NCBI GenBank assembly: GCA_024741835.1
Contig: JAENRP010000095.1
Location: 100,770-151,363, forward strand
Direction: 5' to 3'
Length of the DNA stretch: 50,594 nt
Source of the DNA: Diplocarpon mali
Lineage: Eukaryota > Ascomycota > Leotiomycetes > Helotiales > Drepanopezizaceae
A model generated the notes under the pieces. The model saw only the letters and a program-made list of their open reading frames with translations. It had not been told where the DNA came from and searched no databases. Shown here piece after piece: positions 31,055 to 43,689 of the stretch (position 1 is the stretch's first letter; every line of letters starts with the position of its first letter). Position numbers and translations under genes: made by a program.

Positions 31055-34000
31055 ATGTTTGGAAACAAGAACAGGAGGACGAGGGCCGCCTCGAACCCGG
31101 TACGTTGCGCTGATCCGATCCCCTTCTTCCGCGCTGTGTCGGCGGCGCATTGCTGCGGCTGGGAGAAACGCTGCGGAGCACCATTGTCACCGTCAAACCG
31201 CGAAACGAAACGTCTGCTGACACGGCGGTCTGTATCTAGCCCCTGACTGGAACGACGACCAATCCCTCGGCCGCGACGGCGGCAGCTCAGGCTTTTTTGA
31301 AGAACCAGGCTTCCAATGCCTCCCTCTCGAACGCGGCAGCCGCTGCGGCACTGCGGTCGCGACCAACGACTCCCACGAACGTCGCAGATACACAAACGAA
31401 GCGGACCCTACGTAGAAGCGGCTCGGCATCCTCGTTAGGAAGCTCTGTGGCTGGATCTGCCAGAGGCCCGGCCGGATCACCACTGGAACGAAGGGGGAGC
31501 TTCTCGTCCATGTCGGAGCGGACGTTCCGAGATCCGTCACCCTCAGCACCCGTCCCCAGCGCGGTCGATGCGCCCCCGGTTCCTGCCCTCCCGCGGAATA
31601 TACAGCAGACTGCGCCATCCATCCAGTCACATCGGCGAGCGGCAAGTCTGGAAGCTCCCGTCATGAGGGGAGCATCGCCTCCTGCAAGTAAGGCCAGCGG
31701 CCGAGGATCCAGTCTGGGGCCCGGGACGGCTGGAAAACCTCCTAGGAGAGCCGGCCGGGGGATGTACAACTTATCCAGTGTGTCGGAGACTGAGCGACCA
31801 GCAAGTAGAGGGTCCGTGAATTTTTCATTGCCTACAGGCTCTAGGCATACCTCACCTGTTGTCGGACAGAGAAGGCTAACATCTCCCTCACCTCAAAGGG
31901 CAAATATTGCAAGAATTGTTTCTCCCGCTAACCAGAATCTAATCTACGACCCAAATACGCGCAGTTTCCTTCCCGAGGCTGAGATATTGGCGATTGAACA
32001 GAGGATACTCGATACGTCACAGCAGCCGGGCAAAAGGAAGAAGAGGGCACCGCAGGCAGCAGCGACGCATTTGTCCCAGGGGCTAGGAACGGCGGGAGGA
32101 CGGCCGAGGGGGACATTTATCGATGCGTTGGAAGCAGATCAACCCACGCCTGTGGGGCGACAGACTCCTGCCCCTGCTCCTGCGTCTCAATCTGCGCCTG
32201 CGCCCGCACCGGTACCTGAACCCGTGCAAGCCGCTGCGCCGGAACCAACTGCGGCAGTGCCGAAGGAGAAGAAGAAGAAGAAGAAGAAGGTGGTGGTTGG
32301 GAGCGATTTGAAGAGCGACCAAGGGTCTCTCAATCCGAACCTGTCCGACAACGATAGCGATTCTTTACAGAGCCACCCGTATGCTAGAGCGGGCGCATTT
32401 CTGGCCAAGAGGCCCTCGATCGTACATGAGGATAAGGAGCGAGAAGATGAGGAAGACGATACGCCAAAGCGGGTATCGGATGGGAGTGCGAGGTTAGACG
32501 CAGACCCCGGAGGACGACAAGGCTCGCCATCACCCTTACCTCGCTCCACGGCGGGCAGAGGGCACGGCCGGGGACAGGCATTGGCATCTGCTGGGTCTGC
32601 GCAGGGAAGACTGGAAGCGAACCCTACTCGTCAACCGGCTCCGAGTCCAACATCCTCCGCGGTGGAGGACGTTGGGTTGACTACTCAAGACGGTGTGCGA
32701 GGAGGCCGGCTCGCTTCTGTCAGCCCCATGCGGACGACACATTTTGCTGCTAGCCCGGAAAATCTTATTGTAAGGCATCAGCCCCCGGCACGGTCGATCT
32801 CTCCGCGGAAATCTGCTCTCAAGCACTCCAATTCTCCTCGTGGGCCATCTCCAGTCGAGGGCAGCTCAGGAGGGCAGGAGAAGTTAAGTGAGGCACTGAA
32901 CGATTCGATCGTGCGTCCGGAAAGCCTCGCGCCCAAGAAGAAAGCCAACCGGGTGAGTTTTGATGAAACCAACGTGGTGGTTGGCGAAGCAGCTGCACCC
33001 GTCACTACCGATTCGTCAGTTGACCTCAGCCCTCAAACAAAGCGCCAATGGTTCAGCATCGGGCGTGGGAAGAAGAAGGAGACTGCGGTGGTCGTCGCCG
33101 ACGATAGCGAAGTCATGAAACCGCGACCTGCCTTACCATCTTTCGGTAGTGTCAGAGACAAGAAGATTTCGAGGGAGGTTGAGGAACGGCCGCTGGTCAA
33201 GCCAGCAGAGAATACCGAGGCGTTCAATTCGGCATCTCCGGCACTCTTCACTCCACCTACCGACGAGGTGAGCGAGAATCCTTTTGGCTTGTCGAATGAC
33301 CACGTTGCGGGGGCTGTTTTCGCGCAGGACGCTGCGTCCAAGAATGCTGCCAACATTTCGAAATCTCGCGAACCCTTACCTCCACAAACCACAAGTGTTG
33401 AAGGCAATGGTTACTATTCCGACAGTGACAGTAGCCTGTACAGCGTAGACAACCGGCTGTCAGACGCTGGGATCACTCGTGCGAACAGTGTTAAGTGTGG
33501 CCCGGAGGATGGGGATGCAGATACCTACAGAGCACTTGCTTCGTCCCTTTCGCACGAGATTGAGACTCCCGCCGAAGAAGGGGAAGCCGAGGCGGCGATG
33601 GCCCACGGTCGGATTCCACGTATCGCCGTGCTTCAGGCAACTCCAACTCTGGATAACACTGAATTGAGAGGGGAATGGCTGGATATGCCTGGGTCTTGGG
33701 CGAACTCCAATTCGGACTCTAGCAGCCAGGAGGCAGATGAGCCTTGTTCTACTGTTGTCGAGCATCCGGCTACTGAGCCGACTCTGGCTGATGCGGGGAT
33801 TGCCGAGCCAGATCCAGAGACGCCCCATGCAGGATCGCCTGTTTTAGGCGACGTTGCTGCTCACAATTCTCAATCTGCTCTACAGGAGGAGCCAGATGAG
33901 TCAGACGCCGACGCCAGCATATATAGCGATGCAGCCGAAGATTTCTCTGATGCTGAAGGTACCGGGTTCATCTCCTTGGATGCTGTCGCCGACAGCCCTA

Positions 34001-35835
34001 TTGCCCAGACCAATACGCCTGGTCTTGGCATATCAACTCCTCCCGACAGCTCCACGACGAAGACTGCCAAGACGACAGCATATCAGAGGTCGCAGATGTC
34101 GAGACAACCCAGTGAGCCAGATATGGACCAGGGGTGGGAGAAGGTACAGGCCTATTGGAGCACTCTTTCAGCCGAGAAGAAACGTCAGCTGGAGATGGAA
34201 GCCCGCGAAGAAGCCGAGGGTTCCGAAACTGAAGTCGAGGACAAGCCGGCTCCAAGGCCCAAGAAGAAGAAGGTATCTGTTGAGCCGACCCCTATTTACC
34301 TGGAACCCCAGCGACAAGTTGGCAGCGAGAGGACGTACATGATTTCACCCGGTACCAAGGCTGGTGCGAATGGTCATGCTTCAATGAAGTCCTCTATGCG
34401 TGCAGAGCCTCTCAGCACTGCGGAAGATCCCCACATTCGAATGTCGATGCGGGGCCCAGCATCAATGCGTGGCTCACTGCGTGCTGAAGAGTCCAAGGGG
34501 GCTCTACAAAGGAAGCACAGGCCCGTATCGCTACCCGCGCCAGAAAATCCCACGGCAAGGGGACATGCGAGAAACCTGTCTGCAGCCAGCGCAGCGGCTG
34601 CTCAAGGTGCTGCCGGCCGAGACCTGATGCCAAAGCCAGCTCTTCGCCGAAAGAATTCTGCAGGCAGTGACAGCAGCTTTAAGCGGTCTAGTCCACGAGG
34701 CAGTGATATCCCAAGCTTCAGGAGCTCGATGCGAGGATCCGTCGACAGCAGTACAACTGGAAGGCCGCAATCACAATCGAGCCGGTTTAGCATCCGATCT
34801 CTATCTCCCGCAGGATCGGCTGTCCGCCGCCCTCTCGGCAGCACTGCTGCTCCCCAATCTAGCTTGTCGGAAACGCACCTGCGTAATTCGATGCGTAACT
34901 CGATGCGCAATCCCTATGATACCACTCCATCCATGAGAAGTAAACCGCCTCCGAAGAGGGCGGGGGGCTTTGGACGTTCGGCACCACCGAAGACACAGCA
35001 GAAGCCAACCAGGCGATTCGCTAGTCGCTTCGCGGACTCGAGTGATGAAGAAGAGGAACGGCCGTCGTTCCGGAGTCGATTTGTCGACTCAAGCGACGAC
35101 GATGAGCCTACTCCTCTCAAGCCCGTCGGCAGAACGATGCGTAATAACGCACCGGTCCGCGCAATCTCCAAGCGCTCAGGAATCGACGAAGGTGACTCCA
35201 GCGAGCTCCCCGACAGCGACGACGAGAAAGCCAAGCCCCCCCAAAGCCAGAACGGCAATGCTACCGCTGCAGCAGCCAGCCAACTTTCGACCTCGCTCCG
35301 CCGCTCCGGATCAGGCCGCGGTACCATCAGCCTCCCAGCAGCGGAATTCCATCCTAAACGAGCCGGCCATTCCCGTCGCGGGAGCCTCATGTCAATCCTG
35401 CGCCGCAAGAAACCCGACGCCACGTCGCGTGTGCACAAATCCGGTGCCGAGTCCCCGGCTCGTCGGGACGCGCCACTCGAGCACAGTAGGTCTGGCCGCG
35501 GATCCTTGCGCGCAGAAGCCGTGAAAACGCCTGTCACTGCGTCGACGCCGAAATTGCAGAAGCGCAACCCGATGAGTCGAGAGAATAGCGGGGCATGGCC
35601 TCTGGGCCCAACTCCATTGAGCATCAAGGGCGGGGACGATGGGCGTCCATTTACGGCTGATGGCGGGAATGGCGTCGTGGGCGGGAAAATCACGGATGTT
35701 GATCTCAACGAAGACGGACTCGGGAATGGGAAGCCGGAGCTGGGCACGAGGAGGTACACGGATGATCTCGTGGCTGCGGGCAGGAAGAAGAAGAAGTTTG
35801 GGGCGCTGAGAAGGATGTTTAGGTTGGATGAGTAG
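31055..35835 (+). CDS. Large basic Ser/Arg-rich protein, possible SegA/Seg1-like eisosome factor
   Basis: Two exons, 31055-31099 and 31240-35835, giving 1546 residues. The short first exon (MFGNKNRRTRAASNP) joins across a 140-nt intron to an Ala-rich segment (SAATAAAQAFLKN; SLSNAAAAAALR). A conserved-looking LIYDPNTRSF motif lies at about 249-258. Long disordered Ser/Pro/Glu stretches follow, then a Ser-Met-Arg-rich region (about 1050-1400: SMRGPASMRGSLR, NSMRNSMRN, FRSSMRGS), DSSDEEEE acidic repeats, and a basic C-terminal end (KKKKFGALRRMFRLDE) that could bind membrane. Architecture, Ala-rich N terminus and the YDPNTR motif recall Seg1/SegA, which stabilises eisosome (MCC) furrows with Pil1. 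That is a weak family call; a generic cell-cortex scaffold is the alternative. The frame is intact over 4.6 kb. Confidence 0.55.
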
Positions 35836-36605
35836 AAGGCTCTTTTTTCGTTTCTGCCCCTTTATCATTTTTCACTCGAGGCCAATGGAGATGGTACACT
35901 AGATCGGACGATGGTAGTCTGATATCTGCTCAATCCTTGGGAGAGAAGGAAAGGAAAGGAACTTCCTTCATGTTGCACGCGGGGCTCTAACTTCTCCTTT
36001 GTTTTGGCTTGTGTTTCAAGTGGCTCCTACTTTTGCTCTTGCTTTGAGGGTGTTCTGAGGAAAGGGGCAGATAAGGTTGCCGAGAGGCAGTTCGCGACGC
36101 ACGCGTTTCCTTTCCTTGTGCGAGTTGGGGAGAGAGTGTTTTCGGTAGCCAAGATAGCTTTGTAGAGAACTTTCTTTTCCCGGTACGGTTTGAACCAGGG
36201 GGGAGGGAATGGTTGGGCGATGGTTAGGATGGTTCTCTTGGGGAGGATTTATGGGTTTCTAGGAGGGGATGACGGACGATAGATAATACGAAAATTTGGA
36301 ACTAGGAAAGGGAGTAGAGAGGGCCTGGGATGAAGGGCTAATTTTTAATACGCCGCGGGGAGGAAAGAGACGAATGGTCACGGGTCGATGCACTGAAATA
36401 CCACGCTCGTCCCGAAAACTTTTCTCGAATCGCCTCTCATCTCAGTTGATCAAATCCATGTATTCCCCCGCCTTTTACTCCCACACCCCCCTTCCCCTGA
36501 GAACCCAGACACCAACACCAGCGCTCGGCCTCGACCCGATCGACGGCCGACCGTCCAGAGAGTAAGCCATCGGATACCGCTCCGAGCTGCTATCTATCCA
36601 TATCC

Positions 36606-36650
<45 letters not shown>

Positions 36651-37441
36651 CTTCATCTAGACTGATGCGACGCAACGATCCGGGTTTCTCCCTGTGTACC
36701 GGCCACTCGTGTCTCTAGCCAGACGAGGAGAAGAGAACAGGCGGGAATGAGGCCGAGGGGCGAGCGTGCTTCCTCTCTCCCGGAGCCAGCCGCCGACTCG
36801 CGGGAGAGGGTCTCTCCGACCCGTGCGCTCTCTTCTCGGTCCTCGCCTGCTCCTGCTCGGGTTCTTCTTTCCTTTGGCATGCTCTTGACGCAGGTCGGCG
36901 TTTTGGCCAGCAGCCTTGGGCGAGGAACCGATGATGTATCCACGAGGCCTGGGTCAATATGGCGTCAGAGTGGATGGGCGGATGGGCGGATGGGTGTGCG
37001 TCTCTGGAACGGGCTGGCAAGCTCGTCGGATGGAGGCTGTACAAGTTTGGGAGAGGAGGGTGTGGCTGGGAGAGGTTCACCGTTCAAGGGGTAAGGTTCG
37101 GTACGTTTACTGAGATCCAGCTGAGCTATAGGCCGTGTTTGATATATGTTGCGGTTTCTGCACTGCTCTCGAGCAAGCAATAGACTAGATGGTGATGGAT
37201 CGGATGCCTTGCATTTCGCGCTTCTCAGACGGGATCTGATCTGGCCTGGGACGGTCGCTTGGGCCGGATTCAAACTTGTGGTTTAAATCCGCTGAAACCA
37301 GTATGATGCTAATCTGCTAAGAATGGGATCCTAAGATTGGAAAATGAAACCGAGCCCCTGCGGCAAAAAGTTGAGGCGTGGAATGATCGTCGGGGGCCGA
37401 GTTTCTTCGCTTGGCTTTACCGCGGCTCACCAAGCCGGCAT
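35836..37441. other. Convergent intergenic region with pyrimidine microsatellite
   Basis: 1.6 kb between convergent genes, far more than needed for two 3' ends. It has a CT/TTTC run (36605-36655) and a GC-rich part (36660-37100) where short frames overlap on both strands without family resemblance. A non-coding transcript cannot be excluded. Confidence 0.4.
36605..36655 (+). repeat. (CT)n / (TTTC)n microsatellite
   Basis: CT dinucleotides run into TTTC tetranucleotides over about 50 bp. Confidence 0.9.
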
Positions 37442-38259
37442 TCAAGAGATCTCAAAATGAGCGTCGGTAGGCTTCCCGCAGTTGATCTTCAGTATATCCT
37501 GCATTAGAAATCGATTAGAGTGTTTGTTTACAGCCACTCGTGCTGCGAACCGAGGACGCACCTGAGGACAGGCACTAAGAGCAACAATCAGATCCAACTC
37601 TGCTTTCAAAGAGACATATTCGTCCTCCTTGCTGGTGGGGGACTCAAATGAAATGGTCTCGTGATCATCATGGATCGGGATGTTCATGAAGAGCTTAAAG
37701 GGAGATGGTGTGAACTGCGGTGCTTTGAGGCCTGAGATATCCATTAGCTGCACTCAAGCCACACCTCAGATTCTGGCTCTCTACATGCTACCCAGCTCTG
37801 GGATTCGAGAGCCGAAATAAAGAATGGCTAGAAGATGGTGACGGTAAGGAGGACACGAGGGGTGTATACCCATGGCTCTCAACCCCTCCACCAATTGTCA
37901 GCACAATTCCGATGCTCGCTATCACCTCCAAGCTTTTCGTAGCGCTGCCTATCACGAGCCGCGATCATCGTGTCATGGGCACCAGCCGAAGTTTCCTCGA
38001 CCACAGTCGGCATCTTCACTCTTTCGTTGTTGTACAAGCCGTCCCCCACTCTTGGGATGATCTTGTTCAGAGAAGCGCGCGTGTGTTGCGTGGAAATTTG
38101 GGATATGATGCCCGAGGTAGGGGACGGGGGAAAGGAGGAGAGGGTGAAGGCCCAGGTGTCGACGACTTGCATGCCAGAGGTGTTGATGACTATGATCGTT
38201 TGGCCGGTTTTGAGGGTTACGGCGACGCCATGGCGGGCGGGAATGGTGATCGGTGCCAT
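37442..38259 (-). pseudogene. DUF1989 (urea carboxylase-associated type) gene with one-base frame break
   Basis: Three exons on the minus strand: 37870-38259, 37562-37731 and 37442-37498. The sequence follows the DUF1989 pattern: MAPITIPARHGVAVTLKTGQ, SGMQVVDTWAF, QHTRASLNKIIPRVGD, the VEETSAGAHDTMIAA metal-site-like motif, HRNCADN, then PSPFKLFMNIPIHDD, SFESPTSKEDEYVSLKAE and ALSACPQDILKINCGKPTDA. Bacterial relatives sit beside urea carboxylase and act in carboxyguanidine breakdown; the fungal role is not settled. Just after CADN (near 37893) the frame runs into a stop, while a one-base insertion would restore LVEGLRAMG and the correct phase of both introns. It would then be about 206 residues. 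Otherwise intact, so this is either a very recent pseudogene or a base-calling error. Confidence 0.7.
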
Positions 38260-40163
38260 ATTGACAAATAACAGCTATGTGTTCGCTCAGATCCGTAGGA
38301 AAGATGCTTTTGTAACTTTTAATCTTGTGTTCAATGTCTCGGGCGAGGTATGTTGTCTGGAGTGGGCCGGTAATGATGATAAGCCGATAAGCGAGAATTG
38401 GAGCGGCTACGCCGTCTATGCCAGCCGGATCAGATAACAATTCTTGTTACAAGAAGAATGAGTTGGCATGAGCAGCGAAGAAAATGCCTCTCTCCTCGTA
38501 GCAGCAAACGAAAGGATGTTGCCTGAACATTATTCTCCTGATGCTCATCAGACGCCCCATGCGTAGCCTGGGACGCTGTGTCTTGCAGAATGCTCGAGAT
38601 CTATATCGCCATTAACGTCGACCTTGAAGTTGGCCTACCACCACCAGATAATCAGCCATCGTGTTCGCCCAGTTGCTACCAATCCGGCTCTATCGTCCAC
38701 CACGTACAGATGTGGACGAAGACACCTGGTGCTAACCTGTCTATGTCTGGGAGGCTGCCACTCAAGAGCATCAAGACTACCACGCCGAGCCCGAACTGCA
38801 AAACGATCAAAGAACCCGATGCAGCGCAGAAGGCCCATGTGGAAAATAGTGCAAAATACAAGAGCCAATCTCGGCTCTCGATCGTCGTTTAAAACAGTCC
38901 TTGTCATGAAATGCTACAGAGGTGCTCTAAGTGTGTTTCTCCTTGGTATCTCAGAGTTTCGCGTGTTCCATCAATTCATGACTGGTCAGAGCCCTAGCGC
39001 AGTTCCGACGTCTTCGTGTGACCAGGTATGAAGTTCAAATCAGCACATATCATTGGGACAACGATAATGTGGCCTTGATCAAGGTTACGGCAAGTGACGG
39101 TCGTGAAGGCCCTCATAGTCCGTTCGATGTTGATGTCTCTTCTCCTCCAGTACGCGTAGGTATTCCCTTCTTCCACTATCTTGGCATTTGCCGCTGCATC
39201 CCCTGCAGGCCGTTCCGTACATCTGTACACCAGTGGTAAGGCTCTGTAGGCTCGATATGCAAGCCTCCAACCCCTTGAAAATTCGGTATCGTATTATCGC
39301 CGACTTTAGGTTCCTCGACTGACTCGCCAATGCATCCAGAATTGAGATAATGTAGCAATGTAGCGCTGTTCCCATCGGGACATGTGACTGATTGGATCGA
39401 GCTAACATCGTTGCTACGAAAGCATAGACCCGTCAAGCAGATGTTGGCAAGTATGAATATCGTGCATGTGGACTGGTTGATGAACAGCTGGCGAGGTTTT
39501 AGGGTTGATCCTATGGCTAAAAGACGCCGTCCGGCCCAGGCTTTGGCTCCATGATGTGGGAAATTTGTCTTGCACATCCGAAAAGGTGATCTGGCTGAGC
39601 AATCAACTTATACAGATACATAACAAACACGAAATATGAATATGATTATGAACTTAATTCCAATTGAGCCAAAGATTGCCGCCGGTTTCGATTTGAGGAC
39701 TTTGCCGAGGTGGCACTGCTGTTGACAGAGATCGTGGTAAACATTCGCGCATTTGAAGTTGGCCGGTGACGATGCTTATGTGTATCGTGTGCATGCCAGT
39801 GGAGAATGCAAGATGTTGCGAATGTTGAAGACGGAGGAGTTTGGTGAGGGGCTAGGGATGCAAAGCTAATCTCACATCTTGCCTGCTTCGTTCGGAAAGA
39901 GGAAAGTAGTAGTAGTCGAAATATCCAGGCAGCGAAATCCCATACCCCGTTTTATGATACCGAGAGCTTCTTGTAGATGTGACAAGTTGATGATGACACC
40001 TGTGGTCTTCATATCAATATTTTTCACGGACCCTGCCAACAGCAAACCGTCTATCAAAACAAGCAAACCCAAGATCTGAACAGGCTCTTCCCAGCAGGCA
40101 GCGCGGAGGGTTAATCTGCATTAGAAAATCTTCTCATAATTTATTCCTACAAGCTTTAAAACA
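38260..40163. other. Intergenic region with a possible decayed membrane-protein gene
   Basis: 1.9 kb without a confident gene. The minus strand between about 38640 and 39577 has overlapping frames that read like broken protein: a basic segment and hydrophobic helix (FINQSTCTIFILANICLTGL), a Cys-containing stretch (SVTCPDGNSATLLHYLNSGC), a frame shift near 39230, then IVEEGNTYAYWRRRDI, and further on another hydrophobic helix (FGLGVVVLMLLSG). I cannot name a family. Confidence 0.3.
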
Positions 40164-43133
40164 TCACGAAGTCATCCACCTCCCATTGATTTGCTTCTTC
40201 CGTACCTGGTACATGATCAGCGTTAGCCAGATAACAAAGATTTAACGTAGACTTACCATGGGCGCCAATACAAAAACGCCGACCCATAAAGCAAGAACCG
40301 TACCCACGAGACTCAACTTGTTGAATCCCTTCCCAAGAATGTCAAATGCCTGACTGGGCGCAACTCTCGTTCCGAAAAGATCAGTGCCGTAAGCGAAAAC
40401 TAAGCTTGTACTTTCCAGGATAGCTGGAGCTGCAATGATATCGTTGATGCCAATCACCTCTCTCTTGTGGCTGAGCACGATCTTCGGATCAAAATCAATT
40501 ATCGGATGATACCTAAAGAGCCCTTCCTCGGCCTCTAATGGGGTAGGGTCACGGCCGACAGGCCGACGCGGATCAAGAATCGTGCGCGGGATTCCAACAA
40601 TGGAATTGGTATCCGGAACGGTGCATAGGAGTTGGCGGGTGGTGATGCCTTGGCCTGTTTGGGTGACAGCCATGTGGCTGATGGCTGCTGGAATGAGGAA
40701 CGACTGAGAGATAACATGAGGCAATGCGGGCTCCGCATTAGGTATATCCGATGGCTCCAGGCTTGAAAAATTATTCTCGGGGCCAAGCGGACCACGGTCG
40801 TTCGCAACAGCAGATTCGTAAAGCTCCGAAACAACAATTTGGAAGCCTTTCGAGGCTGGAAGCGCAGTCGAAGAGGCCGCAATATCACTCCAAAGAGAGT
40901 AAGCAAACCAGTTCTCAGTGAGGGCAGAGGCGATTGGCTGTTTAGTATCGACACCTTCGTGGCTTACTGAGTGTAGAATTGCGCCGGAAACAGAATCTAG
41001 CAGGTAAAATGAGGCGGTAGAGGATTCATCCGAGACAGCAGTGACGAGAACAATGTTCGGGTTCAGGTATTTGTACAGAACAGTCCGATCGCCGAGGACT
41101 CGTCCGATAGAGGCCACCGGATCGTGAGCAGGTCTAGAGACAATATTGACAACCCTTTCACTTGTCCTGGGCCGAAATGTCCACGCAACCACGGGGACTC
41201 CATTGGCGCCATCGGCCTCGAATTTCAGCCCTTTGACCTCACCGTTGTCCCCTTGGACCACAAGGCTTGCAGTTGGTGCCCAAGAAATCGGAACGTCCCC
41301 TGGGTTACCATTAGCACCAATGGGAAGCAGCCAAGGACCAGATGGGCTATCAATCACGGCAGTACTTTGCACTGGAGGCCATGATCCAGGCATCGTTCTC
41401 TCCACAGTCATGCCAGTGAGTAATTTTACGATGAGGTACTCGCCATCAGCACCTCGGATCGTGACGGTGCCCTTCGACTGCTCCACCCAAATGCCTTTCA
41501 CGTCCCATTTTCCGTCTGCGGGAATGTCATACGCTTTCGTAGACCACGCTACAGCTCCCTGGTTGCCGGCATCCAGACCGTATATACGGCCACGCTGGGT
41601 AGCAACAATGACAAGTTTGTTGAAGCCAAAGCTATCACGTACCATGACTCCAGGTTTCAAAGTAGCCGCCTCTCCAGGCAGAATGGTGCTAAGAAATCGC
41701 TTTGGGAGTCGTTGGAGATAACCAGGCAGGTATTGCAGTTCGCTTGCATGGCGTTTAACACGATGCATATATGCAGAAAGCGGGTTGCTGTCAGCCTCCG
41801 CTTCCAAGGTCTTTGCCAAAGTCTCAGAATCTGGAATTTCAGCTAATTCAGCGGCAATCGCGCCAGAAAGGCCTTCAACTCTACTCCAATCCTCAGCTCC
41901 ATTACGGATGAGAATCCAATTCTCGTTACTTGTAAGCAGCGCAGAGCGAACGGAATAGGTGTCTGTGGCTTTCTGAACGACCTCTGAAGCTCCATGAATA
42001 TATACGCTCGAGCCTGCTGGAGTTTTCGTCGGCCATCTGCCCAAAATCCCATGAGACACAGACGAAACAATAAATACTTCGTCTTCGGTGATTCGAGTAA
42101 AGTAGACATTGGCGTCTTGCGAGCTCACGGAGATGGCACCCGTGCCAGCGAGTTTAGGGAGCTCATATTCCTTGTTGATAGTCCAAGTCTTCAGATCAAT
42201 GTGGTAAACGTCGGCTCGGTTGGATGTGGCAGATTGACTGTGCACAAGAAAATGCGGTAATGATTGCACCGAGTATGGAGCGTGGATAGAAACCTTGAGA
42301 GTCTGTCCATCAGATTCTTTTAAAGGTAGGCTTTGCAGACTAGACGCCTTGCCCAAGATATTGACCTTTAGGTTCTTAACCGCCTTATCAGTCCAAGCAA
42401 TGATTGGTGAGGCCGCGTTTGCGCCGACATGCAGAACATCCTCTGCTGTATGCACATCGCCTTTGGTGTTCAGAGTATAATCTGTGATTTTCTTCCCAGA
42501 GATTGGATCCAGGGTCGTAATCTTCAGATTGTATGCGCCGACTGACCCATGAAGAGAGACCACAAACACGTTCTCCAGATTTGTGCTTACTTGCAGCAGA
42601 ATATCATCATCGTGGTTCTTGTATTCCCAGGCAACATCTCCGTTCTTTCCATTCAATTTTCGCAGTAGGCCTTTTCCGTCTTCCTCGAACAGGGCCAGGA
42701 TATCTTTTGGTTCATTTTCGCCCGTCGTAGACTGCATGACCTCCAAATCCTTCACTGTTCCTGCGAATAAATTTCCCCAGCTTTCTCTCCCACTCATCGC
42801 ATCCCAGGCATTAACTCTATGCCCTGCCGCCGATACAACAATACTTTGCCCCTCTACGGGCCTCAGAAATCCATTGTCTGCGCCAACAGCCTGCCTCCAT
42901 ACGACTTTGCCTGTCCCAGGATGTACCGCTCCAAGGACCCCTAGATCGCTCAAGGTGTATAGCAACGATGCCTTGTCTTCTTTCCGCGGTTGATGGAAGA
43001 ATGTCGTGTGCGGTTGAGGAAGGCCGAGCAATTCGTAGTGGTAATCGACGGTGTACGCTTCATCCACGAACACAGCAAACGCACCAGGTAGAAACGACAG
43101 CGTCGAGCCGAGAACACTGAGCGGGAGTCGCAT
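40164..43133 (-). CDS. EMC1: ER membrane protein complex subunit 1
   Basis: Two exons, 40257-43133 and 40164-40205, with a 51-nt GT-AG intron, giving 972 residues. A signal peptide (MRLPLSVLGSTLSFLPGAFA) is followed by a lumenal PQQ-like beta-propeller domain (VDYHYELLGLP; GAVHPGTGKVVWRQAVG). The C-terminal DUF1620 region includes TTRQLLCTVPDTNSIVGIPR, DPRRPVGRDPTPLEAEEGLF, then GTDLFGTRVAPSQAFDILGK. A single TM (KLSLVGTVLALWVGVFVLAP) ends the lumenal part. The last exon supplies the conserved cytosolic tail MVRKKQINGRW plus MTS; without the splice the protein would end wrongly in MVSLR. EMC1 is the large lumenal scaffold of the EMC, which inserts tail-anchored and multipass proteins. Intact. 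Confidence 0.93.
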
Positions 43134-43680
43134 AATTGTGAGATAATTCGAGGTACGAACCTCGTTGCTGACCTAGGACTCTTGTAAAGCTAGTACTTCT
43201 GACGATTGGAATTACATACGGTGGCCGAGATATTGCGCGTCGATCACGTGTGGCAAAGCTTAACAGATCCGGAGCTTGCTGTTTTCAAGAGGAAGAGTAT
43301 CAAGAGGACAATTAATGGATCATCATCTTCATGGTACTCGCATGAGAGACTTGGATGCTCAGGCACCGATGGGTTGACTGTTAGAGACATCCAACAGCAA
43401 TTTCGAAAACAGTAACCTCTGCTTCACTTGCCCAATCTGAAGAAGATGGCACAATTCGAAACCGAGTCAACGAGTTTAATTATGACACTCGACTTCCAAA
43501 TATCCCGAGCTAAAGATATTGGTAGACCATATGAAAGGTTCTCATTCCTCGCGATCGGCCCAGTGTTGTTGATCGGCTTTAGCGAGCTCCTGAGCGCGAA
43601 GCGAAGCCCTACAGCCGATCTTTCAAGATGGAATATTTGTCTACTTCGTATAAGGGATAAAGATCAAAGGTTTAATATCT
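43134..43680. other. Transition zone to the AT-rich repeat island
   Basis: Upstream region of EMC1 followed by sequence of falling GC content. Short frames (69 and 99 codons) lack motifs. No feature supported. Confidence 0.4.
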
Positions 43681-43689
43681 ATACGCGCC

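Noticed and set aside
30365..31246. Open frame of 293 codons upstream of the large gene
   Set aside because: It runs through a 57-bp AG repeat and Pro/Ser low complexity and overlaps the true first exon in another frame.
37255..37300. B-box-like GGTTTAAATCC
   Set aside because: No A box, anticodon arm or acceptor stem around it.
41124..42993. Plus-strand frames of up to 191 codons opposite EMC1
   Set aside because: Shadows of the EMC1 coding strand with no domain of their own.
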